NCBI RefSeq assembly: GCF_004310295.1
Contig: NZ_SISB01000016.1
Coordinates: forward strand, 55,561-119,560
Length of the DNA: 64,000 bases
DNA from: Pseudomonas sp. BGI-2
GTDB taxonomy: Bacteria; Pseudomonadota; Gammaproteobacteria; Pseudomonadales; Pseudomonadaceae
Reading direction: 5' to 3'
The notes under the pieces are model-generated. The model ran no database searches and was not told the DNA's origin. It saw only the letters and a program-made list of their open reading frames with translations. Numbering within the stretch: position 1 is the stretch's first letter; every line of letters begins with the position of its first letter. Shown in pieces: positions 34,856 through 43,974 of the stretch. A program made the position numbers and the translations under genes.

Positions 34856-35602
34856 ATGAATGTCCTGATCGTTGATGACGAACCCCTAGCCCGCGAGCGC
34901 CTGAGCCGAATGGTTGGCGAACTCGAGGGATACAGTGTCCTGGAGCCCAGCGCCACGAACGGCGAAGAAGCGTTGGCACTGATCGACAGCCACAAGCCGG
35001 ATATCGTGTTGCTCGATATCGGCATGCCAGGCCTTGATGGCCTGCAAGTGGCTGCCCGGTTGTGCGAACGCGAAACCCCGCCTGCCGTGGTGTTTTGCAC
35101 AGGGCCCGATGAATTTGCCGTGGAGGCCTTACAGGCCAGCGCCGTAGGCTATCTGGTGAAACCTGTGCGTACAGAACAATTGCATGAATCGTTGAAAAAA
35201 GCCGAGCGGCCCAATCGTGTCCAGCTTGCGGCTTTGACCCGTCCCGCCGCCGAAACCGGCAGCGGCCCGCGCAGCCATATCAGCGCACGAACCCGTAAAG
35301 GAATCGAGCTGATCCCGTTGGGTCAGGTGGTTTACTTTATCGCCGACCATAAATACGTGACCTTGCGCCACGAAGGCGGCGAAGTGCTGCTGGATGAGCC
35401 GCTCAAGGCGCTGGAAGATGAGTTTGGCGATCGTTTCGTGCGCATCCACCGCAACGCTCTGGTCGCCCGGGAACGCATCGAACGCCTGCAACGCACGCCG
35501 CTGGGGCATTTTCAGCTTTTCCTCAAAGGCCTCAATGGCGACGCCCTGATCGTCAGCCGTCGCCACGTGGCCGGCGTGCGCAAAATGATGCAACAGCTTT
35601 AA
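34856..35602 (+). CDS. algR: response regulator AlgR (LytTR family)
   Basis: A 248-residue two-domain regulator. The receiver domain has the phospho-acceptor D54 (VLLDIGMPG) and acidic pocket VDDEP. A linker precedes the C-terminal LytTR DNA-binding domain (IELIPLGQVVYFIADHKYVTL ... RIHRNALV). AlgR controls alginate, twitching and rhamnolipids in P. aeruginosa. Its partner kinase gene is not adjacent here. The ATG at 34856 follows GGAATCC. hemC follows 139 bases later. Confidence 0.95.
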   Translation: MNVLIVDDEPLARERLSRMVGELEGYSVLEPSATNGEEALALIDSHKPDIVLLDIGMPGLDGLQVAARLCERETPPAVVFCTGPDEFAVEALQASAVGYLVKPVRTEQLHESLKKAERPNRVQLAALTRPAAETGSGPRSHISARTRKGIELIPLGQVVYFIADHKYVTLRHEGGEVLLDEPLKALEDEFGDRFVRIHRNALVARERIERLQRTPLGHFQLFLKGLNGDALIVSRRHVAGVRKMMQQL

Positions 35603-35741
35603 TTTCGCTGTTCACAGGCGAACTACACCCCCGTTTGCTGGATGTCCGAGGCCAGGGAGGCCGCGCAGTTTCTGATACAAGTCAAAGTGGATTTGGCTGA
35701 GCTGTTATTATCCGCCGTATCTATTCAGTACGGATTGATCC

Positions 35742-36683
35742 ATGTCCTCTCGCGAAATCCGCATCGCCACCCGCAAAAGTGCTCTCGCCCTGTGGCAGGC
35801 CGAATACGTCAAGACCCGTCTGGAAGAGGCCCATCCGGGTCTGCTCGTGACGCTGGTGCCGATGGTCAGTCGTGGCGATAAGCTGCTCGACTCGCCGCTG
35901 TCGAAAATCGGCGGCAAGGGTCTGTTCGTCAAGGAACTGGAAACTGCGCTGCTGGAAAACGAAGCCGACATCGCCGTGCACTCCATGAAAGACGTGCCGA
36001 TGGACTTCCCCGAAGGCCTTGGTCTGTTCTGCATCTGCGAGCGCGAAGACCCGCGTGATGCGTTTGTTTCCAATACCTACGCCAGCCTGGATCAGTTGCC
36101 GCAAGGCAGCATCGTCGGCACTTCCAGCCTGCGCCGTCAGGCTCAGTTGCTGACCCGCCGCCCGGACCTTGAAATCCGCTTCCTGCGCGGCAATGTCAAT
36201 ACGCGCCTGGCCAAGCTCGATGCTGGCGAATACGACGCCATCATCCTCGCGGCGGCCGGCCTGATTCGCCTGGGCTTTGAAGATCGCATCACCTCGGCGA
36301 TCAGTGTCGACGAAAGCCTGCCGGCCGGTGGCCAAGGCGCGGTCGGCATCGAATGCCGCAGCGCTGACAGTGAAATTCACGCGTTGCTGAAGCCATTGCA
36401 TCACCAGGACACCGCCACCCGCATCACCGCGGAACGCTCCCTAAATAAACATCTGAATGGCGGCTGCCAAGTGCCGATCGCCTGCTACGCCGTGCTTGAA
36501 GGCGAGCAGATCTGGTTGCGAGGCCTGGTGGGCGATCCGAGCGGCGGCCTGCTGCTCAGCGCCGAGGCCCGTGCGCCACGTGGCGATGCAGAAGCCTTGG
36601 GCGTGCAAGTGGCTGAAGACCTGCTGAGCCAAGGCGCTGACGACATTTTGAAGGCAGTCTATGGCGAGGCAGGTCACGAGTGA
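35742..36683 (+). CDS. hemC: porphobilinogen deaminase (hydroxymethylbilane synthase)
   Basis: A 313-residue heme enzyme that joins four porphobilinogens. The cofactor cysteine is C242 (GGCQVPIA), the catalytic aspartate D84 (SMKDVP), and the substrate-binding arginines lie in SSLRRQAQL and RGNVNTRL. It is the first gene of hemC-hemD-hemX-hemY, with the stop overlapping the GTG of hemD by four bases. The location behind algR is conserved in Pseudomonas. Confidence 0.97.
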   Translation: MSSREIRIATRKSALALWQAEYVKTRLEEAHPGLLVTLVPMVSRGDKLLDSPLSKIGGKGLFVKELETALLENEADIAVHSMKDVPMDFPEGLGLFCICEREDPRDAFVSNTYASLDQLPQGSIVGTSSLRRQAQLLTRRPDLEIRFLRGNVNTRLAKLDAGEYDAIILAAAGLIRLGFEDRITSAISVDESLPAGGQGAVGIECRSADSEIHALLKPLHHQDTATRITAERSLNKHLNGGCQVPIACYAVLEGEQIWLRGLVGDPSGGLLLSAEARAPRGDAEALGVQVAEDLLSQGADDILKAVYGEAGHE

Positions 36684-37447
36684 CCGGTTGGCGCCTGCTG
36701 CTGACGCGCCCTGCGGATGAGTCGACGGCGCTGACCAGCGTTTTGTCGCAAGTGGGGATTTTCAGCAGCAGCTTGCCGCTTCTGGAGATCGAGCCGATCC
36801 CTGCCTCTGACACAATGCGTGAGGTGATTCAGGGGTTGGATCGTTACTGTGCGGTGATCGTGGTCAGTAAACCGGCCGCCAGAATCGGCGTTGACCTGCT
36901 CAATCAGTATTGGCCACAGCCTCCGTCCCCGCGTTGGTTCAGCGTGGGCGCGGCGACTGCGCAGATTCTCGCGGATAACGGGCTGGACGTGAGTTTCCCC
37001 GCCGAGGGCGATGACAGCGAAGCCTTGCTTGAGCTTCCCTCGTTGCGCGAGGCTGTTGCCCGGCCAGATCCGCGGGTGCTGATCCTGCGCGGGGAGGGCG
37101 GGCGCGAGTTGCTGGCTGAGCGTTTACGCGAGCTTGGTGCTAGTGTCGAGTATCTGGAGTTATACCGTCGCGGTCTGCCTCAATACCCGTCGACGGTGCT
37201 GCCTGACCGGATCGTAGCGGAACGCTTGAACGGGCTGGTGGTCAGCAGTGGACAGGGTTTTGAGCACCTGCGCCAATTGGCGGGCGATGCCTGGCCTGCT
37301 CTTGCGCAGTTGCCGTTGTTTGTTCCAAGCCCCAGGGTCGCCGACCTGGCACGTGCCGCCGGGGCCCAAACAGTTGTGGATTGTCGTGGCGCCAGTGCCG
37401 CGGCTTTGCTGACGGCGTTGCGGGAGCATCCCGAACCCGTTCTCTAA
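36680..37447 (+). CDS. hemD: uroporphyrinogen-III synthase
   Basis: A 255-residue enzyme that closes hydroxymethylbilane into uroporphyrinogen III. The family is poorly conserved but the bilobal pattern is clear: [10 protein letters not shown] at the start, [11 protein letters not shown] near residue 95, [16 protein letters not shown] near 140 and [10 protein letters not shown] near 195. It starts at GTG 36680 in a GTGA overlap with hemC, which implies coupled translation. hemX starts 16 bases after its stop. Confidence 0.93.
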   Translation: MTGWRLLLTRPADESTALTSVLSQVGIFSSSLPLLEIEPIPASDTMREVIQGLDRYCAVIVVSKPAARIGVDLLNQYWPQPPSPRWFSVGAATAQILADNGLDVSFPAEGDDSEALLELPSLREAVARPDPRVLILRGEGGRELLAERLRELGASVEYLELYRRGLPQYPSTVLPDRIVAERLNGLVVSSGQGFEHLRQLAGDAWPALAQLPLFVPSPRVADLARAAGAQTVVDCRGASAAALLTALREHPEPVL

Positions 37448-37463
37448 TGCAAAGGATGGATAC

Positions 37464-38606
37464 GTGAGCGAAACAGCCTTGCCTAAAGATGACGTGCTGC
37501 CGGTGCTTGAAGCGCCGGTTGAAACTCCACCCGCTGCTGAAGTGCAGCGTCGAGGCAATGGGCTGGCAATCGTCGCGCTGCTGCTGGGCGCCGCCGGAGT
37601 TGCCGTCGGTGGTTGGGGTGTCTGGCAGGTGCGTCACCTGCAAGCCACCCATCAGCAGCAGTTGAGCCAGGTCCAGGCGTTGAACGATCAGGCGCAAAGT
37701 CTGAAGCTCAACGAACAGCGTCTGAGCGCGCGCCTTGAGCAAATGCCGGCGGCCGAAGAGCTGGACGCTCGCAGCCGTCTGGTGACGCAGTTGCAAGGCG
37801 ATCAGCAACGCTTGAATCAGCGTCTGGAAACCGTTCTCGGTGCGAGCCGCAAGGACTGGCGTCTGGCCGAAGCCGAGCACTTGTTGCGTCTGGCCAGCCT
37901 GCGTCTTTCTGCGTTGCAGGACATCAGCAGTGCTCAGGCCTTGGTGCAGGGCGCCGATGAAATTCTGCGTGAACAGAACGATCCGGGGTCCTACGCCGCT
38001 CGCGAGCAAGTGGCCAAAACCCTGGTGGCACTGCGTAGCACTGCACAGCCGGATCGCACCGGGTTGTTCCTGCGTCTGGGCGCGTTGCGCGATCAGGTCA
38101 TCGACCTCACCGAACTGGCGCCGGAGTACAAGGACCGTGGCGAATCGTTGCTGGGCCTGACGGCCGACGGTGACGGTGCCAGTCGTTGGGCGCAATGGTG
38201 GGATCAGATTTCGCGTTACATCCGCATCGATTTCAACGCGGACAAGAATGTACGTCCATTGCTGGCCGGGCAGAGCCTGAGTCAGGTGCGTCTGGCGCTG
38301 AGCCTGGCGCTGGAGCAGGCGCAGTGGGCCGCGCTCAATGGTCAGGCTGCGGTTTACACCCAGGCGCTGGCGGAAGCGCGGGATGTGCTGACGGGTAACT
38401 TCAACCAGGATAACCCTCAGAGCAAAGTCATGCTTGAGCAGGTGGGCGAGTTGAGCAAGCAGCCGGTCACCGTGGTCACGCCGGACCTGACCGGCACACT
38501 GAGTGCGGTTCAGGGGTATCTGGAGCGGCGTAACGTCAACGCCGAAGACTCGATCAAACCGATGGCAAAACCGGCTGCGAACACTGCGCAGGAGGCCACG
38601 CCATGA
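37464..38606 (+). CDS. hemX: HemX-like membrane protein
   Basis: A 380-residue inner-membrane protein. One N-terminal helix (about 33-55, LAIVALLLGAAGVAVGGWGVW) is followed by a long periplasmic coiled coil (QQQLSQVQALNDQAQSL...) and a helical domain (WRLAEAEHLLRLASLRL). Databases often label it a uroporphyrin-III methyltransferase, but it lacks the SAM-binding fold, so that name is doubtful; the role is probably structural in heme synthesis. It starts at GTG 37464 after AAGGA and overlaps hemY by ATGA. Confidence 0.9.
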   Translation: MSETALPKDDVLPVLEAPVETPPAAEVQRRGNGLAIVALLLGAAGVAVGGWGVWQVRHLQATHQQQLSQVQALNDQAQSLKLNEQRLSARLEQMPAAEELDARSRLVTQLQGDQQRLNQRLETVLGASRKDWRLAEAEHLLRLASLRLSALQDISSAQALVQGADEILREQNDPGSYAAREQVAKTLVALRSTAQPDRTGLFLRLGALRDQVIDLTELAPEYKDRGESLLGLTADGDGASRWAQWWDQISRYIRIDFNADKNVRPLLAGQSLSQVRLALSLALEQAQWAALNGQAAVYTQALAEARDVLTGNFNQDNPQSKVMLEQVGELSKQPVTVVTPDLTGTLSAVQGYLERRNVNAEDSIKPMAKPAANTAQEATP

Positions 38607-39841
38607 AACGCCTCTATGTGATCGTGTTCCTGGTCATCGCCGCGGCCGCCGCACTGGGCCTGGCGATTGCCGAGCATTCCGGTTACGTGTTGATCGCCTA
38701 CAAAACCTTCCGCTATGAAGCGAGTTTGTGGGCCACCCTGGCGTTGGTCGCGGTGCTCTGGCTGGTGTTCTGGGGCATCAAGGCGTTGGTCGAGCTGGTG
38801 ACGACGTCCAGTGGCGTGGTCAACCCGTGGTCGCGGCGCAATCGCAGCCGCCGGGTGCAAGTGGCGATCGAGCACGGTCAGCTGGATCTGGCGGAAGGTC
38901 GCTGGGCCAGTGCGCAGCGCCATCTGCATCGCGCCGCCGAAGCCGAGCGCCAGCCGCTGCTCTACTACCTCGGTGCTGCGCGCGCCGCCAATGAACAAGG
39001 TCGCTACGAGGAATGCGACAACTTGCTGGAGCGCGCCCTTGAGCGTCAGCCCCAGGCCGAGCTGGCGATTGCCTTGAATCACGCCCAATTGCAGAACGAC
39101 CGTGGCGACACTGAAGGCGCTCTGGTGACGCTGCAGGCCATGCACGAGCGTCATCCTCATAACGGCCAGACCCTGCGCCAGTTGCAGCGCCTGCATCAGC
39201 AGCGCGGTGACTGGTCGGCAGTGATTCGCCTGCTGCCGGAGCTGCGCAAGGATAAAGTCCTGCCTCCCGCCGAGCTGGCCGATCTGGAGCGCCGTGCGTG
39301 GGGTGAAAACCTTTCCCTGGCGGCGCATCAGGAAGCGGATGGCACGGTCGGTCTGCAGTCGCTCAATCGCGCCTGGCAGCAACTCACCTCGGCTCAGCGC
39401 CAGGAACCTCAACTGGTGCTGGCCTACGCCGAGCAACTGCGGCAGCTGGGCGCACAGGTCGAAGCGGAAGAGGTGCTGCGCACGGCCCTCAAGCGCAAGT
39501 ACGACAGTCATCTGGCTCGTCTCTACGGACTGGTTCGCGGTAGCGATCCGGCTCGTCAATTGCAAACCGCCGAGGGTTGGCTTAAGGATCATCCGGCCGA
39601 CCCAAGTCTTCTACTGACACTGGGCCGCTTGTGCCTGCAAAGCAGTTTGTGGGGCAAGGCGCGGGACTATCTGGAAAGCAGCTTGCGGGTGCAGCGCCAT
39701 CCGGAAGCCTGTGCGGAACTGGCGCGGTTGCTCGCGCAGCTCGGCGACACAGAGCGCAGTAATCAGTTGTTCCAGGAAGGTCTGGGTCTGCTGGACGAAC
39801 GCCTTCTGGCGGCACCACTGCCAGCTCCCGTTTACGCCTGA
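38603..39841 (+). CDS. hemY: HemY heme-biosynthesis TPR membrane protein
   Basis: A 412-residue inner-membrane protein. Two N-terminal helices (about 3-25 and 43-64) are joined by a short periplasmic loop, and the cytoplasmic remainder is built of TPR helices (LDLAEGRWASAQRHL, YYLGAARAANEQGRYEECD, DPSLLLTLGRLCLQ). It is last in the hem operon. The molecular role is unclear; HemY interacts with ferrochelatase in some bacteria. Unrelated to the Bacillus oxidase of the same name. Confidence 0.92.
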   Translation: MKRLYVIVFLVIAAAAALGLAIAEHSGYVLIAYKTFRYEASLWATLALVAVLWLVFWGIKALVELVTTSSGVVNPWSRRNRSRRVQVAIEHGQLDLAEGRWASAQRHLHRAAEAERQPLLYYLGAARAANEQGRYEECDNLLERALERQPQAELAIALNHAQLQNDRGDTEGALVTLQAMHERHPHNGQTLRQLQRLHQQRGDWSAVIRLLPELRKDKVLPPAELADLERRAWGENLSLAAHQEADGTVGLQSLNRAWQQLTSAQRQEPQLVLAYAEQLRQLGAQVEAEEVLRTALKRKYDSHLARLYGLVRGSDPARQLQTAEGWLKDHPADPSLLLTLGRLCLQSSLWGKARDYLESSLRVQRHPEACAELARLLAQLGDTERSNQLFQEGLGLLDERLLAAPLPAPVYA

Positions 39842-39852
39842 AACTGTCCCCC

Positions 39853-39979
39853 TATAGCAGCTGGCGCAGCCTGCGTCCGGCTGCGAGGCAGCCGTAAAAC
39901 GAGCGCTACGGTTTCATCAGGCAGATCGTGTTTAAGTTTATGACGACTGCTTCGCAGCCGGACGCCAGCTTCTACAGGG
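39853..39979. repeat. long inverted repeat of REP type between hemY and dsbH
   Basis: CAGCTGGCGCAGCCTGCGTCCGG near the left end is answered by CCGGACGCCAGCTTCTACAG at the right, with CGGCTGCGAGGCAGCCG and GCTTCGCAGCCG nested inside. It occupies much of the 338-base gap; the rest appears to be the dsbH upstream region. Confidence 0.65.
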
Positions 39980-40179
39980 GCGGGAGCCGTTGTTTGTCGG
40001 GTGAATGTTTAGCTTTGTAGTCCTTGATCGGCATCGTCCTACAGAGGACTACATCAAGTCCTATCGACGCTGTCGGGAATTCCCTACACTTCTGGTGAAG
40101 TGTCCGTGCTGGTCTGCCTTGAAAGGCTGGCGCGCTTTCCTCTACCGTAACCGCCTGTCTCTTCTGTTACGGATAAGCC

Positions 40180-40731
40180 ATGTTTTTGGCCTGCTCACGC
40201 TCATTGTTTTTCATGGCTTTTATTGCAGGTGCCCTGGCCCTGGGCGTTTCCTATTACCTGGAATATGCAATCGGCCTCAAGCCTTGCGGGTTATGCCTGT
40301 TGCAGCGAGTCTGCCTGGCATTGCTTACCGGTTCCTGTCTGGCTGCTTCGGTGCATGGTCCCGGCCGCTTCGGGACTTTTCTTTATTGGCTGCTCGGTCT
40401 GTCATGCAGCCTCGCGGGGATGGTCACGGCGTCGCGGCAGGTGTTGTTGCAAAGCGATCCAGCGCATCAGCTATCGACTTGCTCAGCCCATCCAGAAGCG
40501 CTGTATGAGCACTTGCCTTGGCTGTGTCAGGTGACGCGGATGTTCAAAGGGGAGGAAGATTGCGCAGAAATTTCCTGGACGCTGTTCGACCTGAGTATCC
40601 CGGAGTGGAGTCTGCTGCTCTTCGTGGCGATGTCGATTCTGGGTGTTTATCAGCTGCTGCGCGTGGTCTGGCTTGCCTGCGAGCGACCGCTCAGCGGCAT
40701 GTCGTCGCACCGGGGATTGGCGGGTGATTAA
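40180..40731 (+). CDS. dsbH: DsbB-family disulfide bond formation protein (DsbH)
   Basis: A 183-residue four-helix membrane protein. DsbB re-oxidises DsbA and passes electrons to ubiquinone. The first redox pair is CGLC (PCGLCLLQR, near residue 36) and the second cysteines lie in the periplasmic loop (STCSAHPEAL and PWLCQVTRM). The quinone-site arginine follows CGLC. Pseudomonads carry two DsbB paralogues; the one near algQ is DsbH. Confidence 0.9.
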   Translation: MFLACSRSLFFMAFIAGALALGVSYYLEYAIGLKPCGLCLLQRVCLALLTGSCLAASVHGPGRFGTFLYWLLGLSCSLAGMVTASRQVLLQSDPAHQLSTCSAHPEALYEHLPWLCQVTRMFKGEEDCAEISWTLFDLSIPEWSLLLFVAMSILGVYQLLRVVWLACERPLSGMSSHRGLAGD

Positions 40732-40908
40732 ACACTTGTATGAACTTTATCTCCTGCGTACCTTGAAGCCATTGTCGCGCGGGCATAATCTGGCCCGCAC
40801 GTGTCATTGGAATTATGTTGCTCGATGACGCTCTGCCTGGCCGATTCTTGATTTTCAAGTCTGCGACAGGTGTAGGGCAGCATGACCCACAAGGGAAGAG
40901 AGATCACC

Positions 40909-41367
40909 ATGCTCGAAAGTTGTCAGAATGCTCAGGAACGTTGGGGTGGAGTGCATCTGCTGATCGATCGCTGGTTGCAGGAGCGTCACGAACTGGTTCG
41001 GGCCTACGATGCTCTCGGTGCCAAGCCCGAGTCTCTGGGCGAGAACCGCAAGCCGTTGCAGGAATTCTGCGGCGTGCTGGTCGATTACGTGTCGGCCGGG
41101 CACTTCGAGATCTACGAACAGCTGACCGGCGAAGCCAAGGCGTTTGGCGACACTCGCGGGCTGGAGTTGGCCGAGACGATTTACCCGCGCATCGACGTCA
41201 TCACCGAGAAGCTGCTGGCGTTCAATGACCTGTGTGATGCAGGCAAGTGCGTCGCGGAGAAATTCAAAGAGCTGGGCGGGCTGCTGCACGAACGCTTCGA
41301 ACTGGAAGATTGCCTGATCGAAGTGCTGCACACGGCTCACAAGGAAGAGGACTCGGTTCAGGCCTGA
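40909..41367 (+). CDS. algQ: AlgQ, Rsd-family anti-sigma-70 regulator
   Basis: A 152-residue all-helical protein of the Rsd/AlgQ family, which binds region 4 of the housekeeping sigma factor. The start [14 protein letters not shown] at 40909 matches my memory of AlgQ from P. aeruginosa; an ATG nine codons earlier is also in frame but GAGAGATCACC before 40909 is a better ribosome site. Conserved [11 protein letters not shown] and [20 protein letters not shown] carry the sigma-contact surface. A terminator follows. Confidence 0.93.
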   Translation: MLESCQNAQERWGGVHLLIDRWLQERHELVRAYDALGAKPESLGENRKPLQEFCGVLVDYVSAGHFEIYEQLTGEAKAFGDTRGLELAETIYPRIDVITEKLLAFNDLCDAGKCVAEKFKELGGLLHERFELEDCLIEVLHTAHKEEDSVQA

Positions 41368-41403
41368 ACCTCTCCCAGCAAGACTCTCGCCTCCAGCGAG
41401 AAA

Positions 41404-41436
41404 CTAAAAAACGGTGCGCTATGCGCGCCGTTTTTC
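41404..41436. terminator. bidirectional terminator between algQ and the FKBP gene
   Basis: ACGGTGCGC-TAT-GCGCGCCGT with A and T tracts on the two sides. It can end both convergent transcripts. Confidence 0.88.
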
Positions 41437-41447
41437 GTTTCCGGTTT

Positions 41448-42113
41448 TCAGCTTGTGGCACCGCGCAATTCAATTTCGAACACCAGCGGCGTGAACGGGG
41501 CGATCAGGTCGCCGGCACCGTCCGCGCCATAGGCTTGAGACGATGGAATCACCAGGCGCCATTTCGCACCGACCGGCATATTTTGCAATGCGCTGCGCCA
41601 GCCGCTGATCACGCTATCGAGACTGAACCACTGCGGCTTGCTGTTCTGATCGAACACTGTGCCGTCGGGAAGGCGCCCGATATATAAAACTTCGACCTTG
41701 CCGTTGGGGCCAGCCTTGGCGCCCGTACCCGGTGCCAACTCGGTCAGCAAAATTCCATCCGCCAACTCACGAACACCCGGTTTGGCTTTTTCTTCGGTGA
41801 GAAAGCGTTGCTCTTTTTCCAGCGCGACTTCACTTTGCGGGAGGGCGGGTTGCTCGGCGATCTGGGCCTCGTGCTCGGCCAGAATCTGTTGGATCTGCTC
41901 GTCTTTCAATGCCAGTGGCTTGCCTTGATAGGCTTGTTGCAGACCTTCAAGCAATGCCTGAAGTTGCAGATCCGGCACCTCTTGGCGCAAGCGCTCACCC
42001 AGGCTCGCACCCAGGCTGTAAGCAAGATCGTGAGCCTCATTTGGGGTGGTTTTTTCGGCGGCCTGAGCCACGGAAAAACACACACACAACGATAAAAAAA
42101 AGTAGCGCGACAT
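41448..42113 (-). CDS. FKBP-type peptidyl-prolyl isomerase, periplasmic
   Basis: A 221-residue secreted isomerase. The signal peptide (MSRYFFLSLCVCFSVAQA) is followed by an N-terminal dimerisation helix domain (YSLGASLGERLRQEV) and the C-terminal FKBP domain (VEVLYIGRLPDGTVFD, MPVGAKWRLVIPSSQAYG). This is the FkpA/FklB/Mip arrangement; it folds proline-containing periplasmic proteins. I start at ATG 42113, with GGAG nine bases upstream. Confidence 0.92.
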   Translation of the reverse strand: MSRYFFLSLCVCFSVAQAAEKTTPNEAHDLAYSLGASLGERLRQEVPDLQLQALLEGLQQAYQGKPLALKDEQIQQILAEHEAQIAEQPALPQSEVALEKEQRFLTEEKAKPGVRELADGILLTELAPGTGAKAGPNGKVEVLYIGRLPDGTVFDQNSKPQWFSLDSVISGWRSALQNMPVGAKWRLVIPSSQAYGADGAGDLIAPFTPLVFEIELRGATS

Positions 42114-42305
42114 GGGCACACTCCGATCTGAGATGCGGTGGATTATGCCAGTGTGAATGCGCTCGAAGGTGAACTGGTTTTGCACCAGTGCAGAAGAATT
42201 TCAATCTGTTGCAACGCAGCGCTTTCGATACTGTCAACATGCCCTAGCGGCGGTGTCATCAGAGGTCTAGTATGAGCCGCACCCACGTCAGCCAGGAGGT
42301 AAACC

Positions 42306-43463
42306 ATGTCGGCCACCAAGAAGCCTGTAAATACCCCGTTGCACTTACTCCAACAACTCTCGGGCAGCCTGCTCGAGCATTTGGAAAACGCTTGTTCCCA
42401 AGCCTTGGCTGATGCTGAAAAACTGCTCGCCAAACTGGAAAAGCAGCGCGGAAAAGCGCAGGAAAAATTGCACAAGTCCCGTACCAAATTGCAGGACGCC
42501 GCGGCAGCCGGTAAAGCCAAGGCACAAACCAAAGCGAAGGGTGCGGTGAAAGAACTTGAGGACCTGCTTGATGCCCTCAAGGATCGTCAATCCGAAACTC
42601 GCAGCTACATTCTGCAACTCAAACGCGATGCTCAAGAAAGCCTGAAACTGGCCCAGGGTGTCGGTCGTGTACAAGAGGCTGTCGGCAAGGCGTTGTCCCT
42701 GCGTTCGGCCAAGCCTGCTACGGCACCTGCCAAGAAAGCCGCGGCCAAACCGACTGCTGCAAAAGCACCGGCCAAGCCTGCTGCCAAGGCTCCGGTGAAA
42801 GCCGCAGCCAAACCAGTCGCAAAACCTGCGGCGAAAAAACCAGTCGCTGCCAGTGCTGCAAAACCGGCTGCTAAAACCTCGGCTGCCAAACCGGGCGCCA
42901 AGCCAGTCGCTGCAAAAACAGCAGCCGCTAAACCAGCTGCAAGAACCGCTGCTGCGAAACCGGCTGTGGCGAAAACCGCAGCTGCAAAACCAGCTGCAAA
43001 ATCGGTAGCAAAACCAGCTGCAAAAACTGCCGCTGCCAAACCTGCTGCCAAGGCTGCAGCAAAACCTGTCGCGGCTAAAACTGCTGCAGCCAAGCCTGCC
43101 GTAAAACCAGCGGCGAAACCTGCGGCGAAACCTGCGGCAAAAGCTGCGGCAAAACCGGCTGCGAAACCCGCTGTAAAAGCTGCAGCGAAACCGGCAGCCA
43201 AACCTGCTGCGGCTAAACCTGCCGCTGCTGCCAACCCGGCCACCGCCAAACCCGCTGCCAAGCCAGCGGCGGCGAAGCCAGCTGCACAACCAGCAGTGAA
43301 AAAACCTGTTGCCGCCAAGCCGGCCGCCGCGCCAGTTGCCAAGCCAGCCAACCCGGCTCCGGCAGCGACGTCTGCTTTAGCAGCAGCCACCTCGACAGCT
43401 ACGCCAGCGCCAACGCCGGCCGCCGCATCGATCGCAGCAACCACCCCAACCAGCGCTTCCTAA
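42306..43463 (+). CDS. algP: AlgP, histone H1-like alginate regulator
   Basis: A 385-residue protein. Residues 1-130 are a phasin-like coiled coil (LLEHLENACSQALADAEKLLAKLEKQR). From about 130 to 350 come dozens of KPAA/KTAAAKPAA repeats like the tail of histone H1, which bind DNA without sequence preference. AlgP (AlgR3) helps activate algD in P. aeruginosa. The repeat DNA is prone to length change by slippage. The gene end overlaps the convergent TIGR02444 gene by four bases. Confidence 0.93.
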   Translation: MSATKKPVNTPLHLLQQLSGSLLEHLENACSQALADAEKLLAKLEKQRGKAQEKLHKSRTKLQDAAAAGKAKAQTKAKGAVKELEDLLDALKDRQSETRSYILQLKRDAQESLKLAQGVGRVQEAVGKALSLRSAKPATAPAKKAAAKPTAAKAPAKPAAKAPVKAAAKPVAKPAAKKPVAASAAKPAAKTSAAKPGAKPVAAKTAAAKPAARTAAAKPAVAKTAAAKPAAKSVAKPAAKTAAAKPAAKAAAKPVAAKTAAAKPAVKPAAKPAAKPAAKAAAKPAAKPAVKAAAKPAAKPAAAKPAAAANPATAKPAAKPAAAKPAAQPAVKKPVAAKPAAAPVAKPANPAPAATSALAAATSTATPAPTPAAASIAATTPTSAS

Positions 43464-43924
43464 GCGCCGGTTACCGCGACGCGCAGATGATGCAGCGCGT
43501 CGCGGTCCAGGTGGGCGGCGCCCGCCGTCACACCTTCCAGCCAGGCCGTTAGATCGGTCGCCTCACACTGCGGCCAACTCTGCGCCAAACGTTCCAGTCG
43601 CAACAACAAATGTCGCTCTGCTTCCATCTCCAGTGACTTCACTTCTTCGCGCAAATCATTCAGCCCGGCATCCTCGCTAGCGGCGGCTTTCCATTGCAGA
43701 CGCAATGCGCGCAATGGTTGCACAACCTCCGCGTCCCAAGGCCCGGCTAAATCGCGAAGCAGCTGCAAGCGTTGTTCGTTGCAGGCAACGCCACGCTCTC
43801 CCAGCCACAACCCGCTCAGCAGCAAGCACACGTTTACGCCCGTCGACTGCAAGTGCAGGCACGCACGTTCTACTCCGCGACGGGAGTAAGTAGTAACGGA
43901 AAAGCTCCACAGGTCAGAGGACAT
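43460..43924 (-). CDS. TIGR02444 family protein
   Basis: A 154-residue protein of a conserved Pseudomonas family (TIGR02444) with unknown role. The opening SDLWSFSVTTYSRRGVERACL and VCLLLSGLWLGERGVAC are the family marks; the rest is helical. It is convergent with algP (four-base overlap) and divergent from the ABC-F gene. Confidence 0.87.
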   Translation of the reverse strand: MSSDLWSFSVTTYSRRGVERACLHLQSTGVNVCLLLSGLWLGERGVACNEQRLQLLRDLAGPWDAEVVQPLRALRLQWKAAASEDAGLNDLREEVKSLEMEAERHLLLRLERLAQSWPQCEATDLTAWLEGVTAGAAHLDRDALHHLRVAVTGA

Positions 43925-43974
43925 AGTGCTACTCGCGCCAGTTGCGAGCGAAGCTGGTAGACTCCGCCGCCATT

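Noticed and set aside
37464..38606. Uroporphyrinogen-III methyltransferase activity for HemX
   Set aside because: No SAM-binding tetrapyrrole methylase motif is present; the protein is a single-helix anchor with a coiled coil.
42690..43400. Possible CRISPR-like or tandem DNA array in algP
   Set aside because: The repetition is a coding repeat of variable codons, in frame throughout, without uniform spacers.
42345..43444. Cys/Phe/Ser-rich and Ala/Gly-rich minus-strand frames opposite algP
   Set aside because: Produced by reading the KPAA repeat DNA backwards; low complexity and no start context.
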